DNA from: Yponomeuta sedellus
Lineage: Eukaryota > Arthropoda > Insecta > Lepidoptera > Yponomeutidae
Direction of reading: 5' to 3'
Length of the DNA stretch: 64,000 bases
NCBI GenBank assembly: GCA_934045075.1
Contig: OW203740.1
Span: forward strand, 14,670,346-14,734,345
The translations under genes and the position numbers were made by a program. Positions 41,385-51,756 of the stretch are shown in pieces; position 1 is the first letter of the stretch, and the number at the start of each line of letters is the position of its first letter. The notes under the pieces were generated by a model. The model ran no database searches. It saw nothing but the letters and a program-made list of their open reading frames with translations, and was not told the DNA's origin.

Positions 41385-43229
41385 AAAAATCGATGCGAGT
41401 ACTCAAACGATAATTAAATTAAGCTCCACCGATTGCTCAACATCAGTCCTCTGTATGAAAGATGAAAATAAAAGGTCAGACCCACAATAAAAAATGATAA
41501 GGTTGTCCGAGGAGCTGTTAATACTTGTAATAACAACTTCGGGCAGACGTCGTAAATTGCTGTCGGTTATTTTTGTCATTTACTTTACCTATTGGGTGTT
41601 ATTGCAGTGTTGCTCTGTTGTTTATCATGAGTCCCTTTATGGTTTCAGTGACGGACGACAGTGTATGTAGTGACGTTGTGGGGAGCGTCAATGTTTATTA
41701 AAGTATATATACTTATGTATCCATGTGTGTGTATTGATTATATATATTTCATTAATATATTCAACTATATAAATAAATTTCTTTCAATACAATTTTGAGC
41801 TGGTCGTATACATAATTATATTCATCCGAGTATGATTTTATTTATGTACACCGTAGTTTATTTTGTGAGTTATTGAAAACTATTTAAGTACCTGTTTCAT
41901 TCTGTATGCATATTACGTATTCTATTCTATATAACTATTACTCTATATTACATATAAGTAATGTTGTATTCAGTATGGTACTACCCATGTCTGTAGCGCT
42001 CGCGGAGCATCTGGAACTGACTGAAAATCAGCGCTGAAGGCTTGCCCATCAGCATTATGCTGAGTCAGTTGCCGTTTATAGCGGCCTTTAGTGTTCTTTT
42101 CTTTTTTTGAATTGTTATGTAGTAATTTTTTTTAAAAGCTTGTTTTGTTCTTGTGGCGTGTGTACTGTAACTATAATTCTTTATATTAGTAGCTGGCTGG
42201 CGTAGCCGTCTAGGCAGAGTTTGAATTATTTGAAGAATATCGTTACGTTTTGACATGTAGGTGTCAGTCGTGTTGAGACTCTCAGTTAGTCTAGGTTTTG
42301 GTGATAAAAAAGATAATAAAAAGAAAGTATTATTGCCTAATCCACTATTTTAGTAAGTAGTGCGCTACAGTACTATGGCTATAATATAGTAGATTGCTTA
42401 GCGAGGGTAGAAAGGAATCCATTCCCGAGGTATTTAGACCGAGTAGGAATTGATTCTTTTACCCGTGTTAAACACTCTACTTTTCATTTCGAATATGAGG
42501 AAAATAAAAACTCATTTTTAATATTCAAATCTTAGCATAAAAGATTATTACACGATTACACGGATGCATCCGTGACACGATTAATACCAATTTTTTTTAA
42601 TTCCGTCACAGATACTATAACAGATTAGTACCCGCCAATTTAAGTCGACTTTTTAAATTTTAAATATGGAACTCACCTAGTAATTGTTGCGGCTTATTCA
42701 GCTTAAAGAAGTTTGCGCTAAATTCACACTGGCTGATTAGAAACTCACATGGCCGCAGCCTCCCTATGGAGGGAAGCAGCATTTTCCACCCAATAATCAG
42801 ATCAAAACAACACTACTTTCCGAGTATGAGAAACGAAAAATGTTTTTTCTTCTTCTTCTTCATTTATTTATAGTTCGTATTGATGCACAGCCTAGGTAGT
42901 ACGATAGCACGAGTCACTCGTTTTGCGCTGTCAGAGTTTGACAACTGAAAAAATCGCTACTTTTGACATTTAAAACGCGCCACTATTTTTTATTCCCTAA
43001 AATTCTGACAGCTATCATTTCTTGACTTTTGTAGGTAAAACATAAAATAATATCTAACATTTTATTTCTTAGACCTCGAATGGGTCAAATATTTCCTTTT
43101 TTCGGTGGAGACCTTTTTTTAATTATAATAACTTCCACACAATACAATACTTAGTAGTAACACTTAAGAAATGTCAGAATTCTACGGAATAAAAAATCAG
43201 AGTTTATCGTCATCTTTGCCATTATGTCC
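41385..43229. other. AT-rich DNA, repeat fragments, no gene
   Basis: 41995-42080 shares 'ctgactgaaaatcagcgctg' and 'tgctgagtcagttgccg' with 35450-35520 (inverted) and 13720-13760. Inverted pieces at 42978-43010 and 43172-43200 ('ttttttattccctaaaattc' and mirror) suggest a foldback element of ~220 bp. The rest is unremarkable. Confidence 0.4.
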
Positions 43230-43366
43230 TAAGCAATAAGGCCCCCAATTGTACTTCTTCTTCAGGCTATAGTGATGGTACAGCCCAATTGTACTGTCTC
43301 TTTATAAATATTTTGTTTGTTTTTTACTGGAGTACAATAAACAATATTCTTCTTCTTTTTCTTACA
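43230..43366 (+). mobile_element. LINE 3' end interrupted by a 28-bp retro-insert
   Basis: 'taaggcccccaattgtact' and 'agtacaataaacaatattct' are the (ATCT)-type LINE end. Between them 43256-43283 is a minus-strand RTE-like 3' tip ('agcctgaagaaga' on the minus strand) flanked by the duplicated target 'cccaattgtact' (43244-43255 and 43284-43295). Confidence 0.7.
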
Positions 43367-43957
43367 ATGAATGAATGATAACTGAAATAACATCAACATC
43401 AAGATAAATGCGCAAAAAATAAGGATATTAAATTGATTGTCTTTAGTAGTTCTGTTTGTTTAAAAATTTTATTGATAAAAAACAGTCTTAATATTTACAT
43501 TTCAAAAGGCATCACTTAAAATTTATAAGGTTTTTGCGTGAAGCCTGCTTTTATAAAGACGTTTATTATAAACATGTGTAACTCACCCTTTGTCGTTAAT
43601 GGTTTGAAAGTAAGACTGCCATTAAAATAAGCTGAAGTGAGCCCTAATAACCCGTCAAATCATGTTTATGTGTTCACTAATCCTTTGAGACATTAACATA
43701 ATATTATTTGAAGAGGTTCCCATCAACCAACGACAATAGAGGTACTGCGTTACATTCTCACGCATTTACAGAGTGGTTTTTAGGATTCCTTATCTCAAAA
43801 TTAAATTGGCGGAACTCCGTCCGTCAGTTAAGAGCAAATGCCATATCTCAGGTACGAGTACAGCTATCAAGACGAAGGTTATATTTCTTAATGATTCGCG
43901 ATACTCATACACAGTTATATATTAAACAGGTCTAATTCTTCTTCTTCTTTTTTGGTC

Positions 43958-44105
43958 CTTTTAAGTCCTAGCGGAGCATAGGGCCTCAACCACAGATTTC
44001 CACTTCTGACGATGGTCCGCGGCAGCCTCCAATTCAGGCCAGCTAGTGCCGATCGACTTGGCCTCTATGGGCTATTGATCTTTTCCAGGTGGTCCTTGGC
44101 CGCTC
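43958..44105 (-). pseudogene. LINE reverse transcriptase C-terminal tail (second type)
   Basis: The minus strand encodes EAKSIGTSWPELEAAADHRQ then KWKSVVEALCSART, typical of the C-terminal tail of insect endonuclease/reverse transcriptase LINE proteins (W-x-x-x-x-x-x-x-DR-x-x-W pattern). A short AAG-rich tail at 43938-43957 follows. The frame is preserved only for this stretch. Confidence 0.65.
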
Positions 44106-44561
44106 CCTGTTTCGGTTGGGGTATACGTAAGAGCTTATCTGGTCAGGCATTACCTCCACATAATTATACAAATAAGCATTCTAAAAGCACGAACTCCTAA
44201 CAAATTATTATAAAATCCCGCCGTTACTGTTGAAGCTATCGTGTTTTTTGTCACGCCGTAAGCCGGGCGCACAATAAAGTTCACACATGCCGGCGTGGAC
44301 CGCAAATAAAGCAAAACCTCGCAAGTCGCAACACACACTGGAGAAGGTTAACTTGTTTGACTGGCAGACCCCTCAATATCCGACCCCGATCACTGAAATG
44401 AGTATTTCCTTATGACTCTAGTTCTGTCTATTCATATTTAAAAAAAAAAATCAGTCAGGCTTATGTATTTCACCAACATCACCAACATCTTTTCCCCCAA
44501 ATGCCATCTCTCACGGTCCCTTGCCCTACACATCGACGCCTCACTTGATATCAACCCTCAG

Positions 44562-45037
44562 TTGATATCAACCATTGCATGTCCCACTGCCGGGGCACGG
44601 GTCTCTTCCTGCATCGCAGGCAGGTTAGGCTATACTCCACCACGGAGGCCAAGTCCGTTTGGTGGAGGATTGTAAGACAGTGGCGGGCCTTACTGTCAGA
44701 AGTTATCAAGCCGCCCATGAGGCCTCTAACATGACTTCTTCTTCAGGCTATATTAGTCCACTGCTGGACACAGCCCTCCCCTAATGAGCGCCATAGCACA
44801 AGGTTGTGCCATCATTGGGTAATTCCCATAATCCCCACGCTGGGCATGCGGGTTGGCAAGTAACATGACTTAACGACTGCCATTACATGACACCCGGCGA
44901 AGCACGGAAGCGCTCAGAAAAATGACACTAGCGGTAGCTACGGGACGGTCATCCATCCTGCACCTTACCGCGCTTGTTGTTGCTTAATTCAAGTGATTGA
45001 TTGCAATCAATCGGTTCGCCTAGGCGACGAGCGCTTC
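44562..45037 (-). mobile_element. 5S-rRNA-type SINE split by a LINE end
   Basis: Minus-strand copy from the 3' end (44562) to 'gcgctcgtcgcctaggcgaa' (45037). An RTE-like fragment, 44738-44860, interrupts it with an 11-bp target duplication. The head contains 'aagcaacaacaagcgcggta' and 'aggatggatgacc'. Confidence 0.83.
44738..44860 (-). mobile_element. RTE-like LINE 3' end nested in a SINE
   Basis: Flanked by identical 11-bp 'taacatgactt' at 44727-44737 and 44861-44871. Minus strand: 'ccaacccgcatgcccagcgt', 'gggctgtgtccagcagtgga', 'aatatagcctgaagaag'. It ends in AAG repeats. Severely 5'-truncated. Confidence 0.82.
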
Positions 45038-45347
45038 GCAAAACTTTTTTGCGATGTTAACAGTTTATTGTATGACGGCTGCTAATTAATCTGTATGCTT
45101 GAATGTTATAGGTTGATCGATACTCGCTTAAACTCTGCACCCAATGGCATTCAAATGTCAAAACCATCAATTTTCGACTTGAGCGGTCTTGTTTGCTAAG
45201 TGTCATAACACTTAATCCATATCAAACCGCAAATGGTATTACATTTTCTGCCCAGTGTGCATTTTGAAGGCTATATACCACTGAAATAATCATTTTGTAT
45301 GTTTTGTTTGTAAATCTACTTCCGTCTCTAATGTCCGGTTCATCCAG

Positions 45348-45464
45348 AGGCTGTCTGGAAGAGATCTTTTTTAGTGATAAGGCCGCCGTCTGTACTCTTA
45401 AGTTAAGAAATATCTGTGTAATTTCCATTTTTATGTACAATAAAGTGTTCTCTATCTCTATCTA
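45348..45464 (+). mobile_element. LINE 3' end with ATCT tail
   Basis: 'ctgtctggaagagatctttt', 'tgataaggccgccgtctg', 'gttaagaaatatctgtgtaa', 'tttatgtacaataaagtg', then CTATCTCTATCT. Confidence 0.7.
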
Positions 45465-45576
45465 GTTCGTCCTTATCTACTTGTGTTGTCACTTTGAAAA
45501 CCCGATAATAAGTTTTTGGAGTTAATCTTCTTCAAGTGGATAATATTTTATCCAGTAAATAGAGCAGCATGCTCAC

Positions 45577-45600
45577 CTGTCCGGCCAGTCCGCGACTTAC
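45577..45600 (-). other. Candidate recursive splice site or 24-nt microexon (minus strand)
   Basis: On the minus strand 'ctgtttttcttttcgcag' with a CTAAT branch-like motif upstream is followed directly by GTAAGTCGC: CAG|GTAAGT is a perfect fused 3'/5' splice site as in recursive splicing. Alternatively, 24 nt (GTAAGTCGCGGACTGGCCGG ACAG) could be a microexon ending CAG|GTGAGC, encoding VSRGLAGQ. It lies on the same strand as the site at 14152, 31.4 kb away. Confidence 0.42.
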
Positions 45601-45679
45601 CTGCGAAAAGAAAAACAGAGGATTAGTTGACGCGCCTGAACGTCGAGCAAGCCTGGACATAAGAAGTCCCACCCAAATC

Positions 45680-46293
45680 TTTATATTGATAACATCCACA
45701 CAACAGGAATTAAAGCCAGTACAATGCACGAGTTCTATGTTTTAAAATAATTATGTTATGTTATCAACCACTTATCAGCCCTTGTATGTCCTCACTGCAA
45801 GAGCACGGGTCTCTTCCTGTATCGCAGGAAGGTTAGGCCATACTCCACCACGGGGGCCAAGTCCGGGTTGGTGGAGGATTGTGAGACAGTGGCGGGCCTT
45901 ACTGTCAGAAGTTATCAAGCCGCCCGCCCATAAGGCCTCTGACATGACTTAACGACTGCCTTTATATGACAGCCAGCACCAACGGCTTAACGTGCCTTGT
46001 GAAGAACGGAAGCGCCCAGAAAAATGCCACTAGCGGTAGTCACGGGACGGTCACCCATCCTGCACCTGACAAGTGATTGATTCCAATCACTCGGTTCGCC
46101 TATGCCACGAGCGCTTCAAGTAATTATGTAAAATCTGTTAATTACTTTGAAAAGACTAAGTTTGGAGATTTTTTGTAAATTTTTTCTCGAAAATTATCTA
46201 GATTTTGAAATGGACACCCAGTTTGAATCGTAACGAGCATTAAGCTTCAGTTTCTACGCTACTTTGAATAAAACCTTTTCATTTCATTTCAGA
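45680..46293 (+). mobile_element. jockey-like LINE 3' UTR split by a SINE
   Basis: 'attaaagccagtacaatgca' and 'gttttaaaataattatgt' on the left, 'gattttgaaatggacacc', 'gaataaaaccttttcatttc' on the right, as in the minus-strand copy at 8475-8640. A 5S-type SINE at 45762-46117 lies between, flanked by duplicated 'taattatgt'. Confidence 0.75.
45762..46117 (-). mobile_element. 5S-rRNA-type SINE with target duplication
   Basis: Minus strand: head at 46070-46117 but with the middle of the 5S-like part deleted ('gattggaatcaatcacttgt' directly followed by 'caggtgcaggatgggtgacc'). Body complete. Flanks 'taattatgt' on both sides show it integrated as a retroposon. Confidence 0.83.
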
Positions 46294-46529
46294 ATAGGAT
46301 TTTTTTTACATATGTTGGTATGTACAATAATTTGTCAAACCATACCGGTTTGACAAATACCTGATCATAACCTGAATGTAATGCTGTGTCTATAATAATT
46401 TTATACATTTTTGTGGCAAAGTCACTTTTAACGTAACTGATTAGAGTGGTCGTATGCAAAGGTTGATGTGATCTCATCACATCTTCTTACAATAGGCTAT
46501 CCTAAGATAAGAGATGAAGAGAAATTTCT

Positions 46530-46748
46530 GGCCTAAAGAAGGTTAGTGGTAGCGGAGCGGCTTCCCAATCGGGAGTTCGCGGGTTCGAATCCAGGCATGA
46601 AAACTTTTTTTGTATGTTATGTACGTTTGTGAATTCATAGTAGCAATACCACTGGCTAAACTGTGAAGGAAACCCTTGAGTCTGCAGTGTTAACATACCT
46701 AAGCGCTTCCTAAGTACAATAGCTCTAATTGAGCCATAGTACTTGTAC
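46530..46748 (+). mobile_element. tRNA-headed SINE (group B)
   Basis: Head 46546-46600 ('ggtagcggagcggcttccca', B-box 'gggttcgaatcca'). Body diverged: 'ttttgtatgttatgtacgtt', 'actgtgaaggaaacccttga'. Confidence 0.75.
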
Positions 46749-46816
46749 ATTGGCTAAGTTCGCCCATCTCCATTTTAGCAGTATGATACGTGTGCCTATA
46801 TCTTCAAGTATAGAGA

Positions 46817-47073
46817 CAGGGGCGGATCTTGAATTTGTGGGGCTCTGGGCTGAAACTACTTAGGGGCCTATCTAAGTACTCAACTAATAGCCATGTCAAA
46901 AAACTGATTATTAAGTGCGGAAAAAAACAAAACCACGTCAGACGTTAAGTTAAGCAGCGCTACTGTTTTTTTTTTTAAATTATAGCCTAATGTTTTGGTA
47001 GGATCTGGGGGCCCCTTGTAACCTCGGGGCCCTGGGCTGCAGCCCAAGCAGTCTTTAGGTAGATCCGGCCCTG
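46817..47073. mobile_element. 257-bp hAT-like miniature element
   Basis: TIRs CAGGGGCGGATCT (left) and CAGGGCCGGATCT (right, reverse complement). Perfect 8-bp target duplication TATAGAGA at 46809-46816 and 47074-47081. Ends and duplication length fit hAT. No frame inside. The perfect duplication suggests a fairly recent insertion. Confidence 0.85.
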
Positions 47074-47349
47074 TATAGAGAGATCGATTTATAACGCCAG
47101 GGATTCACGCGGTCACAGATTTATTTCCCATGAAATATCACACCATTGAATTCAACTGTGAACCTTATAAATAACATCATGAGTTCACGATACCGCCCGC
47201 CATCTTTCAAAAGGAACCAGTCCGTCGAGTCATTAGTTAATAAATTAAACACTCAATTATACCTCGTTCGCGTTTCACGCCTTAGGCTGTTTCTGATCGC
47301 TCGTTTAATAAATTCCCCGCTCGGTAACTGTTAACTGAAGGCAGTTTAA

Positions 47350-47690
47350 CGCGTCAATACAGTTTGCATAACCTAACAATGTTATATGAGCACACGCAAA
47401 TTTTCAAAGACTACAGTCCGTCAACACTTTTAGTGTGGCTATAAGTATGACCTCTTGTTTCACGAATTTTCACAGCCTAAAACCGTAAAATGGGCGAAAA
47501 CTACTTTTCAGACCGTACAGTCCGACAACACTTTTAGGTTTGGTACTCGTATAAGCATGAACTCTTTTCTCACGAATTTACGCAGCCTAACAAAGTTAAA
47601 TGGGCAAATACATTATGCAGTCTGATAACACTTTTAGGACGTTGTATAACCATGCACTTCTTTTACTAGTTTTCATAACATTTTTTTGGC
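47350..47690. repeat. Degenerate ~100-bp tandem repeat
   Basis: 'acagtccgtcaacactttta', 'acagtccgacaacactttta' and 'gcagtctgataacactttta' start at 47413, 47517 and 47617. Each is followed by 'tataagtatga', 'cttttctcacgaatt', 'cagcctaaca' and 'aaatgggc'. A partial unit precedes them at 47356-47412. Units differ by many substitutions, so the array is old. Confidence 0.8.
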
Positions 47691-48985
47691 AGGATATCGC
47701 TATGCTTTACATGACTACATTTGCGTTGACATAACAACTAAAATGTAAAGATCAATCTGGACTCGGCTGTAGGTAGAACAATCTTAACATTGACAAGCTA
47801 AAATGCACTCAATGCCTTTGCAATAAGAACATAATGTAGAGAAGTAAAAGAGTACTTGTGGTCAATATCAAGAATGTATTCAACGCAGATAAGCGAATGG
47901 AAGAAGCGTAAAGAAGAAAGTCTTCTTCCATTTTAAACGTTTCGCACAGGAATGGTACCAAACGCGAACTTACTACTTACTAATTTTCTTTTTCTTCTTT
48001 CTGTGCGTCTCCATTAACGGAGGTTGCACGTGTCGGTTCCCCATACTCTTCTAGTCAACAAATTCTCTTACATCTACAAATTCCAAATGGTAATAAAATC
48101 ACCTGTCTTATTCGGTACCTACTTTAGACTTAAACATAGATTTACACATCCGTATAGGTTTTCACCAAGCAGTAAGCCGTTGCAGGTCAGGGCTCCGTCG
48201 CACCGGGGTCAATTGTTAGTTTGTTTCGCAGTCACAAATTACTGCGGAGACAATTGCGCCCGGACAGACATTTAGACAATGTAGGCGTGGACCACCGCGC
48301 GCCATTATGTCGTAAATCACTTGCTGACGGCTCGTGGTAATTGGCTCCCCGGCCCGCGCCCGATAGACTCTTTACAGGCCCAGGGTTGTGGCGACCGAAC
48401 CTTGATCTACGGTCTCGCCAAAACCCAAATTCACTCTACAAACTGCTTATCCGGTCTCCACTCAACATTAAGCTCTGCGAAACCTGGTCGGACTCTTGCG
48501 ATAAAAAATCAATTAAGGTGAATGAATGAATTCTGTACTTTTAATTGTTTGTTGCAGAAAAAGTATTATCTTCCAGCCAGACTTGCGTTATGTGTATAAT
48601 GGAAGGGGGTGAGTTAATCCAGAATTATTAAGTTAATCTTATAGTTAATACTTATTCAAACTCAAACCGGCGTTCGTGTATGAAACGGCTAAGGATTTTA
48701 AGCAAACCGTGATTTTACGGGCCCATAATTTGGCACTAAGTTCGATTAATTGAAAACTGTTACCTACCAACGTTTAGCGATTTCCAGTGGATTATTGGTA
48801 AAAGGGATCAGTCAAATAAATAAAAACATTATTTTTACAAAAAGGAGAACATTTCATTTCATGATTACAACTCTGATTTTATAAATTGTTGAAAAACTGT
48901 ATTTGTATAATGTAGGTATTAGTATTACAAAATAAGTACTTTGTGATTCATAATTAATGTGTCCTTTATATTTCGTTTTATACGC
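47691..48985. other. Unique island, GC-rich centre
   Basis: No repeat family. 48150-48500 is GC-rich with overlapping plus-strand frames of no recognised kind. No gene called. Confidence 0.35.
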
Positions 48986-49110
48986 CAATGGGGATTTATG
49001 AACTTTTTGTCCACAAATCCCCATTGCCAATACTAAGATACGCCAATGGGGATTTACGGACAAAAAGTTCACAAATCCCCATCAATGGGGATTTTCAATG
49101 GGGATTAGTG
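48986..49110. repeat. Nested palindrome of AATGGGGATT modules
   Basis: 'caatggggatttatgaactt' ... 'ccacaaatccccattg' on the left, mirrored by 'caatggggatttacggac' ... 'cacaaatccccat' on the right. Each half is itself a small hairpin. Two more AATGGGGATT units follow (49084-49107). Confidence 0.85.
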
Positions 49111-49535
49111 GAACAACCCCATTTATTGATCATAATATTTTTAACTCCAGATAAATATGAAATAGATAAATTATCTGTAGTTTCTGTAGACATTTGAAAA
49201 TCAGTCCAGATATTTCCGCTTTCCCATCTGGCAACCCTACATAGATCCCCATCGCTAGCGTGCCTTCGACGCAGCGGTATATTACTAGGCATCCTGCTCT
49301 ATGTCAGCTGGAATGAGTGAGAACACGCATCACACAGATCGAGCGGGTATCAAGCGTAGAATAGGCAATGCAGCTTGATTGATTACTTCATCTGGCTGCA
49401 GTCTTTCAATGTAGTAGGTCAATTTGTGCGCTATTTGGGTCAATGCCTAGCCAACATGCGAGACATTGCTCAGCAGTACACAGTTATCCAGTTCATAGAG
49501 TTCCGTTCCTTAAAAGGACAAACGGAACCCTAGTG
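49111..49535. other. No gene or clear repeat seen
   Basis: Unique sequence with short frames only. Confidence 0.3.
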
Positions 49536-49646
49536 GGACGGTCACCCATCCTGTACCGTAAGCAATCATAGGCGCAGTCAGCCTATGGTTGCTTAACCCA
49601 AGTGATTGATCCCAATCACTCAGTTCGCCTAGGCCACGAGCGCTCC
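49536..49646 (-). mobile_element. 5S-rRNA-type SINE, head only
   Basis: Minus strand: 'gagcgctcgtggcctaggcg', 'actgagtgattgggatcaat', 'gggttaagcaaccataggct', then a small rearrangement and 'aggatgggtgaccgtcccac'. The copy stops where the body should begin. An isolated 5S-like head is unusual for this family. Confidence 0.75.
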
Positions 49647-49827
49647 TCATTGTGGGTAATGCTATTGTGTAAACTATGAAATAGTTACTTGATAACAGAT
49701 ACCGTCATGCTATCATCACTCTATTAAGTCAGGATGTTTTTTTTAAAACTCTAGGCCCTATCGCGGGACATTACGTACTTATATGAACACCTTTGCACTG
49801 AACATCTCAGTTCGTCTCTATTATACA

Positions 49828-50000
49828 CTAGCTGACCCAGCGAACTTCGTACCGCCTAACAGTAAATTTTTTAATTTTTTACATTTTTTTCTCCGTAAGA
49901 ACCATCCTCGTAAAAAGAATTAGCGAAATCGGTTTAGCTGCTCCCGAGATTTGCGCTTACCAACACATTTAGTTAGCGACTCATTTTTTATTATAGAAGA
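49828..50000 (+). repeat. CTAGCTGACCC-type dispersed repeat
   Basis: 'ctagctgacccagcgaactt', 'accgcctaacag', 'ccgtaagaaccatcctcgta', 'agcgaaatcggtttagctgc', 'tttgcgcttaccaacaca' in order. Confidence 0.65.
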
Positions 50001-50090
50001 TAACATTAATCATTACTTTGTTTTGTGGTGTCTCATCATAACTGTTGCTGTAATAAATGTGTTTTTCTTTCTTTCTAATCAATAGCTTAC
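50001..50090 (+). mobile_element. LINE 3' tip with TTTC tail
   Basis: 'gctgtaataaatgtgttttt' followed by CTTTCTTTCT. Confidence 0.4.
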
Positions 50091-50098
50091 GCTTAATA

Positions 50099-50418
50099 TC
50101 ACTTGGTTAAGCAACAACAGGCGCGGTCAGGTACGGGATGGGTGAGCGTCCCGTGTCTACCGCTAGTGGCATTTTTCCGAGCGCTTCCGTGCTTCGCAAG
50201 GCACGTTAAGCCGTTGGTGCCGGCTGTCATATAATGGCAGTCATTAAGCCATGTCAGAGGCCTTATGGGCGGCTTGATAACTTCTGACAGTAAGGCCCGC
50301 CACTGTCTTACAATCCTCCACCAACCCGGACTTGGCCCCCGTGGTGGAGTATGGCCTAATCTTCCTGCGAGGCAGGAAGAGACGTGCCCCAGCAGTGGGG
50401 ACATACAAGGGTTGATAA
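50099..50418 (+). mobile_element. 5S-rRNA-type SINE, nearly complete
   Basis: Starts inside the head: 'acttggttaagcaacaacag', 'gcgcggtcaggtacgggatg', 'ggtgagcgtcccgtg', so the polymerase III box A to box C region is kept but the first ~40 bp are missing. Body and 3' end intact. Confidence 0.83.
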
Positions 50419-50632
50419 CGAATAGCTTACGAGGCCAAACCGATCTGATCCGATCCGGCTAACTGGCCTGAACTCGAATCTGCCACGGAGTGGAAATCTT
50501 TGGTAAAGGTCCTATGTTCCCCTGAATTAAAGACACTCTTACCCACTACTTAACAGAATTCGACCCTATCAACCTCTAAAGTAGGGTTCAGAATACTATA
50601 TAAGAAGAGTGGGTAATTGTGCTGCTCCTGTA

Positions 50633-51437
50633 TAAAGGCAAATTAATTCCCCGTCAGGCAGATGTTATGCGTGGTACGTCCGTCCAACTGTTATTAGTCG
50701 GACGTCATATTTATACGAACTCCTGAAAAACTTTTGTAGTATTATGTATAATGTCATGGTTTATGTGAGTATATTATTTTAAGTTTAAAAAACCTATTTA
50801 GAGGCTAAAAATTACACCCATGCCGGGATTCGAACCCGCAACCTCTGGCTATCCTGCCAGCTATACTCACGGCATCAGTGAAATTTAGAACCTCTTTACA
50901 CTATTCTCTGTATTACGTACAGGCAGCGACATCTGACTTAAGCAAATTGCATTACTTACAGCCCCGACTACCTACTTTGCAGTTAGGTTTTAACATCGGA
51001 ACGAATCGGAATAGGTTTTTTAAATTTGTTCCATAGCACGGGTTAGTGCATTAAAAATAAAAATAGTATATTATTTTAAGTATAAGTATGTATAAGACAG
51101 TATGTATGCAAGTGGAGTTTTTTTCCCGCTACCTTTTTCTCCACTACAATGCGGCCCGAAGGCAGCGGCTTATATTTTACATTGACATTCAGCAAACAGA
51201 ATGTAAATTCTTTACGTTGAAATAAATTATTTAATTTCATATCAATATTCATATTTGCACGAACCACCCGTCTCACTTTCCCTTTAGCAACTCTCCATCG
51301 TAGGTTACAATAAAGAATAATTTAAGGCAAATTATTTCCCCGTCAGGCAGATGATATACGTGGTACGTCCGTCCAACAGTTATTAGTCGGACGTCATATT
51401 TATACTAACTCTTGAAAAACTTTTGTAGGCGCGATGT
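50633..51437. repeat. Spaced direct duplication (~110 bp) around a SINE and a LINE end
   Basis: 'aaggcaaattaattccccgt' ... 'gaaaaacttttgta' occurs at 50633-50743 and again at 51326-51431 with about ten differences. Each copy contains the dyad 'gtacgtccgtccaac.gttattagtcggac'. Between them lie a group E SINE and a LINE UTR-like sequence. Might be long terminal repeats of a small element or two copies of one miniature element. Confidence 0.75.
50790..50925 (-). mobile_element. tRNA-headed SINE (group E), partial
   Basis: Minus strand: leader 'taatacagagaatagtgtaa', then the second half of the head ('ggttgcgggttcgaatccc', 'ggcatgggtgtaa') and 'tagcctctaaataggttttt'. The A-box half is rearranged. 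A separate tail fragment ('gcacgggttagtgcattaaa') is at 51033-51052. Confidence 0.7.
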
Positions 51438-51756
51438 AGGAATTGTAGGATTAAATTCGTTTTTACAGTGCGCAGACACGACATTATCACTGAGTGCAAA
51501 ATTGTAAGTACCGTCAGTACGCTAACGGTTCTCTGGCCACCTGAATAGACCCCCCGGGTGTAGCTCGGAAGCTTTTAGAAAGAATTAGAGCCGTGGAAAA
51601 TTGTGGCACGAAGATGACGTCACGCGAGTCACGTTTCACACGTAAAAATGTCCGTTGTTTCGTTCGAGGCGATGTAGCTTGCGCTGGAGAAGATAAAGTG
51701 GCATTGGCTGTAGTACTCGGCAAGGGATCACAATTTTACATAACGTAAAATAACTT

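Noticed and set aside
50633..51437. LTR retrotransposon or endogenous virus
   Set aside because: No gag, pol or envelope-like frame and no convincing primer-binding site between the repeats. I saw no viral sequence in the window.
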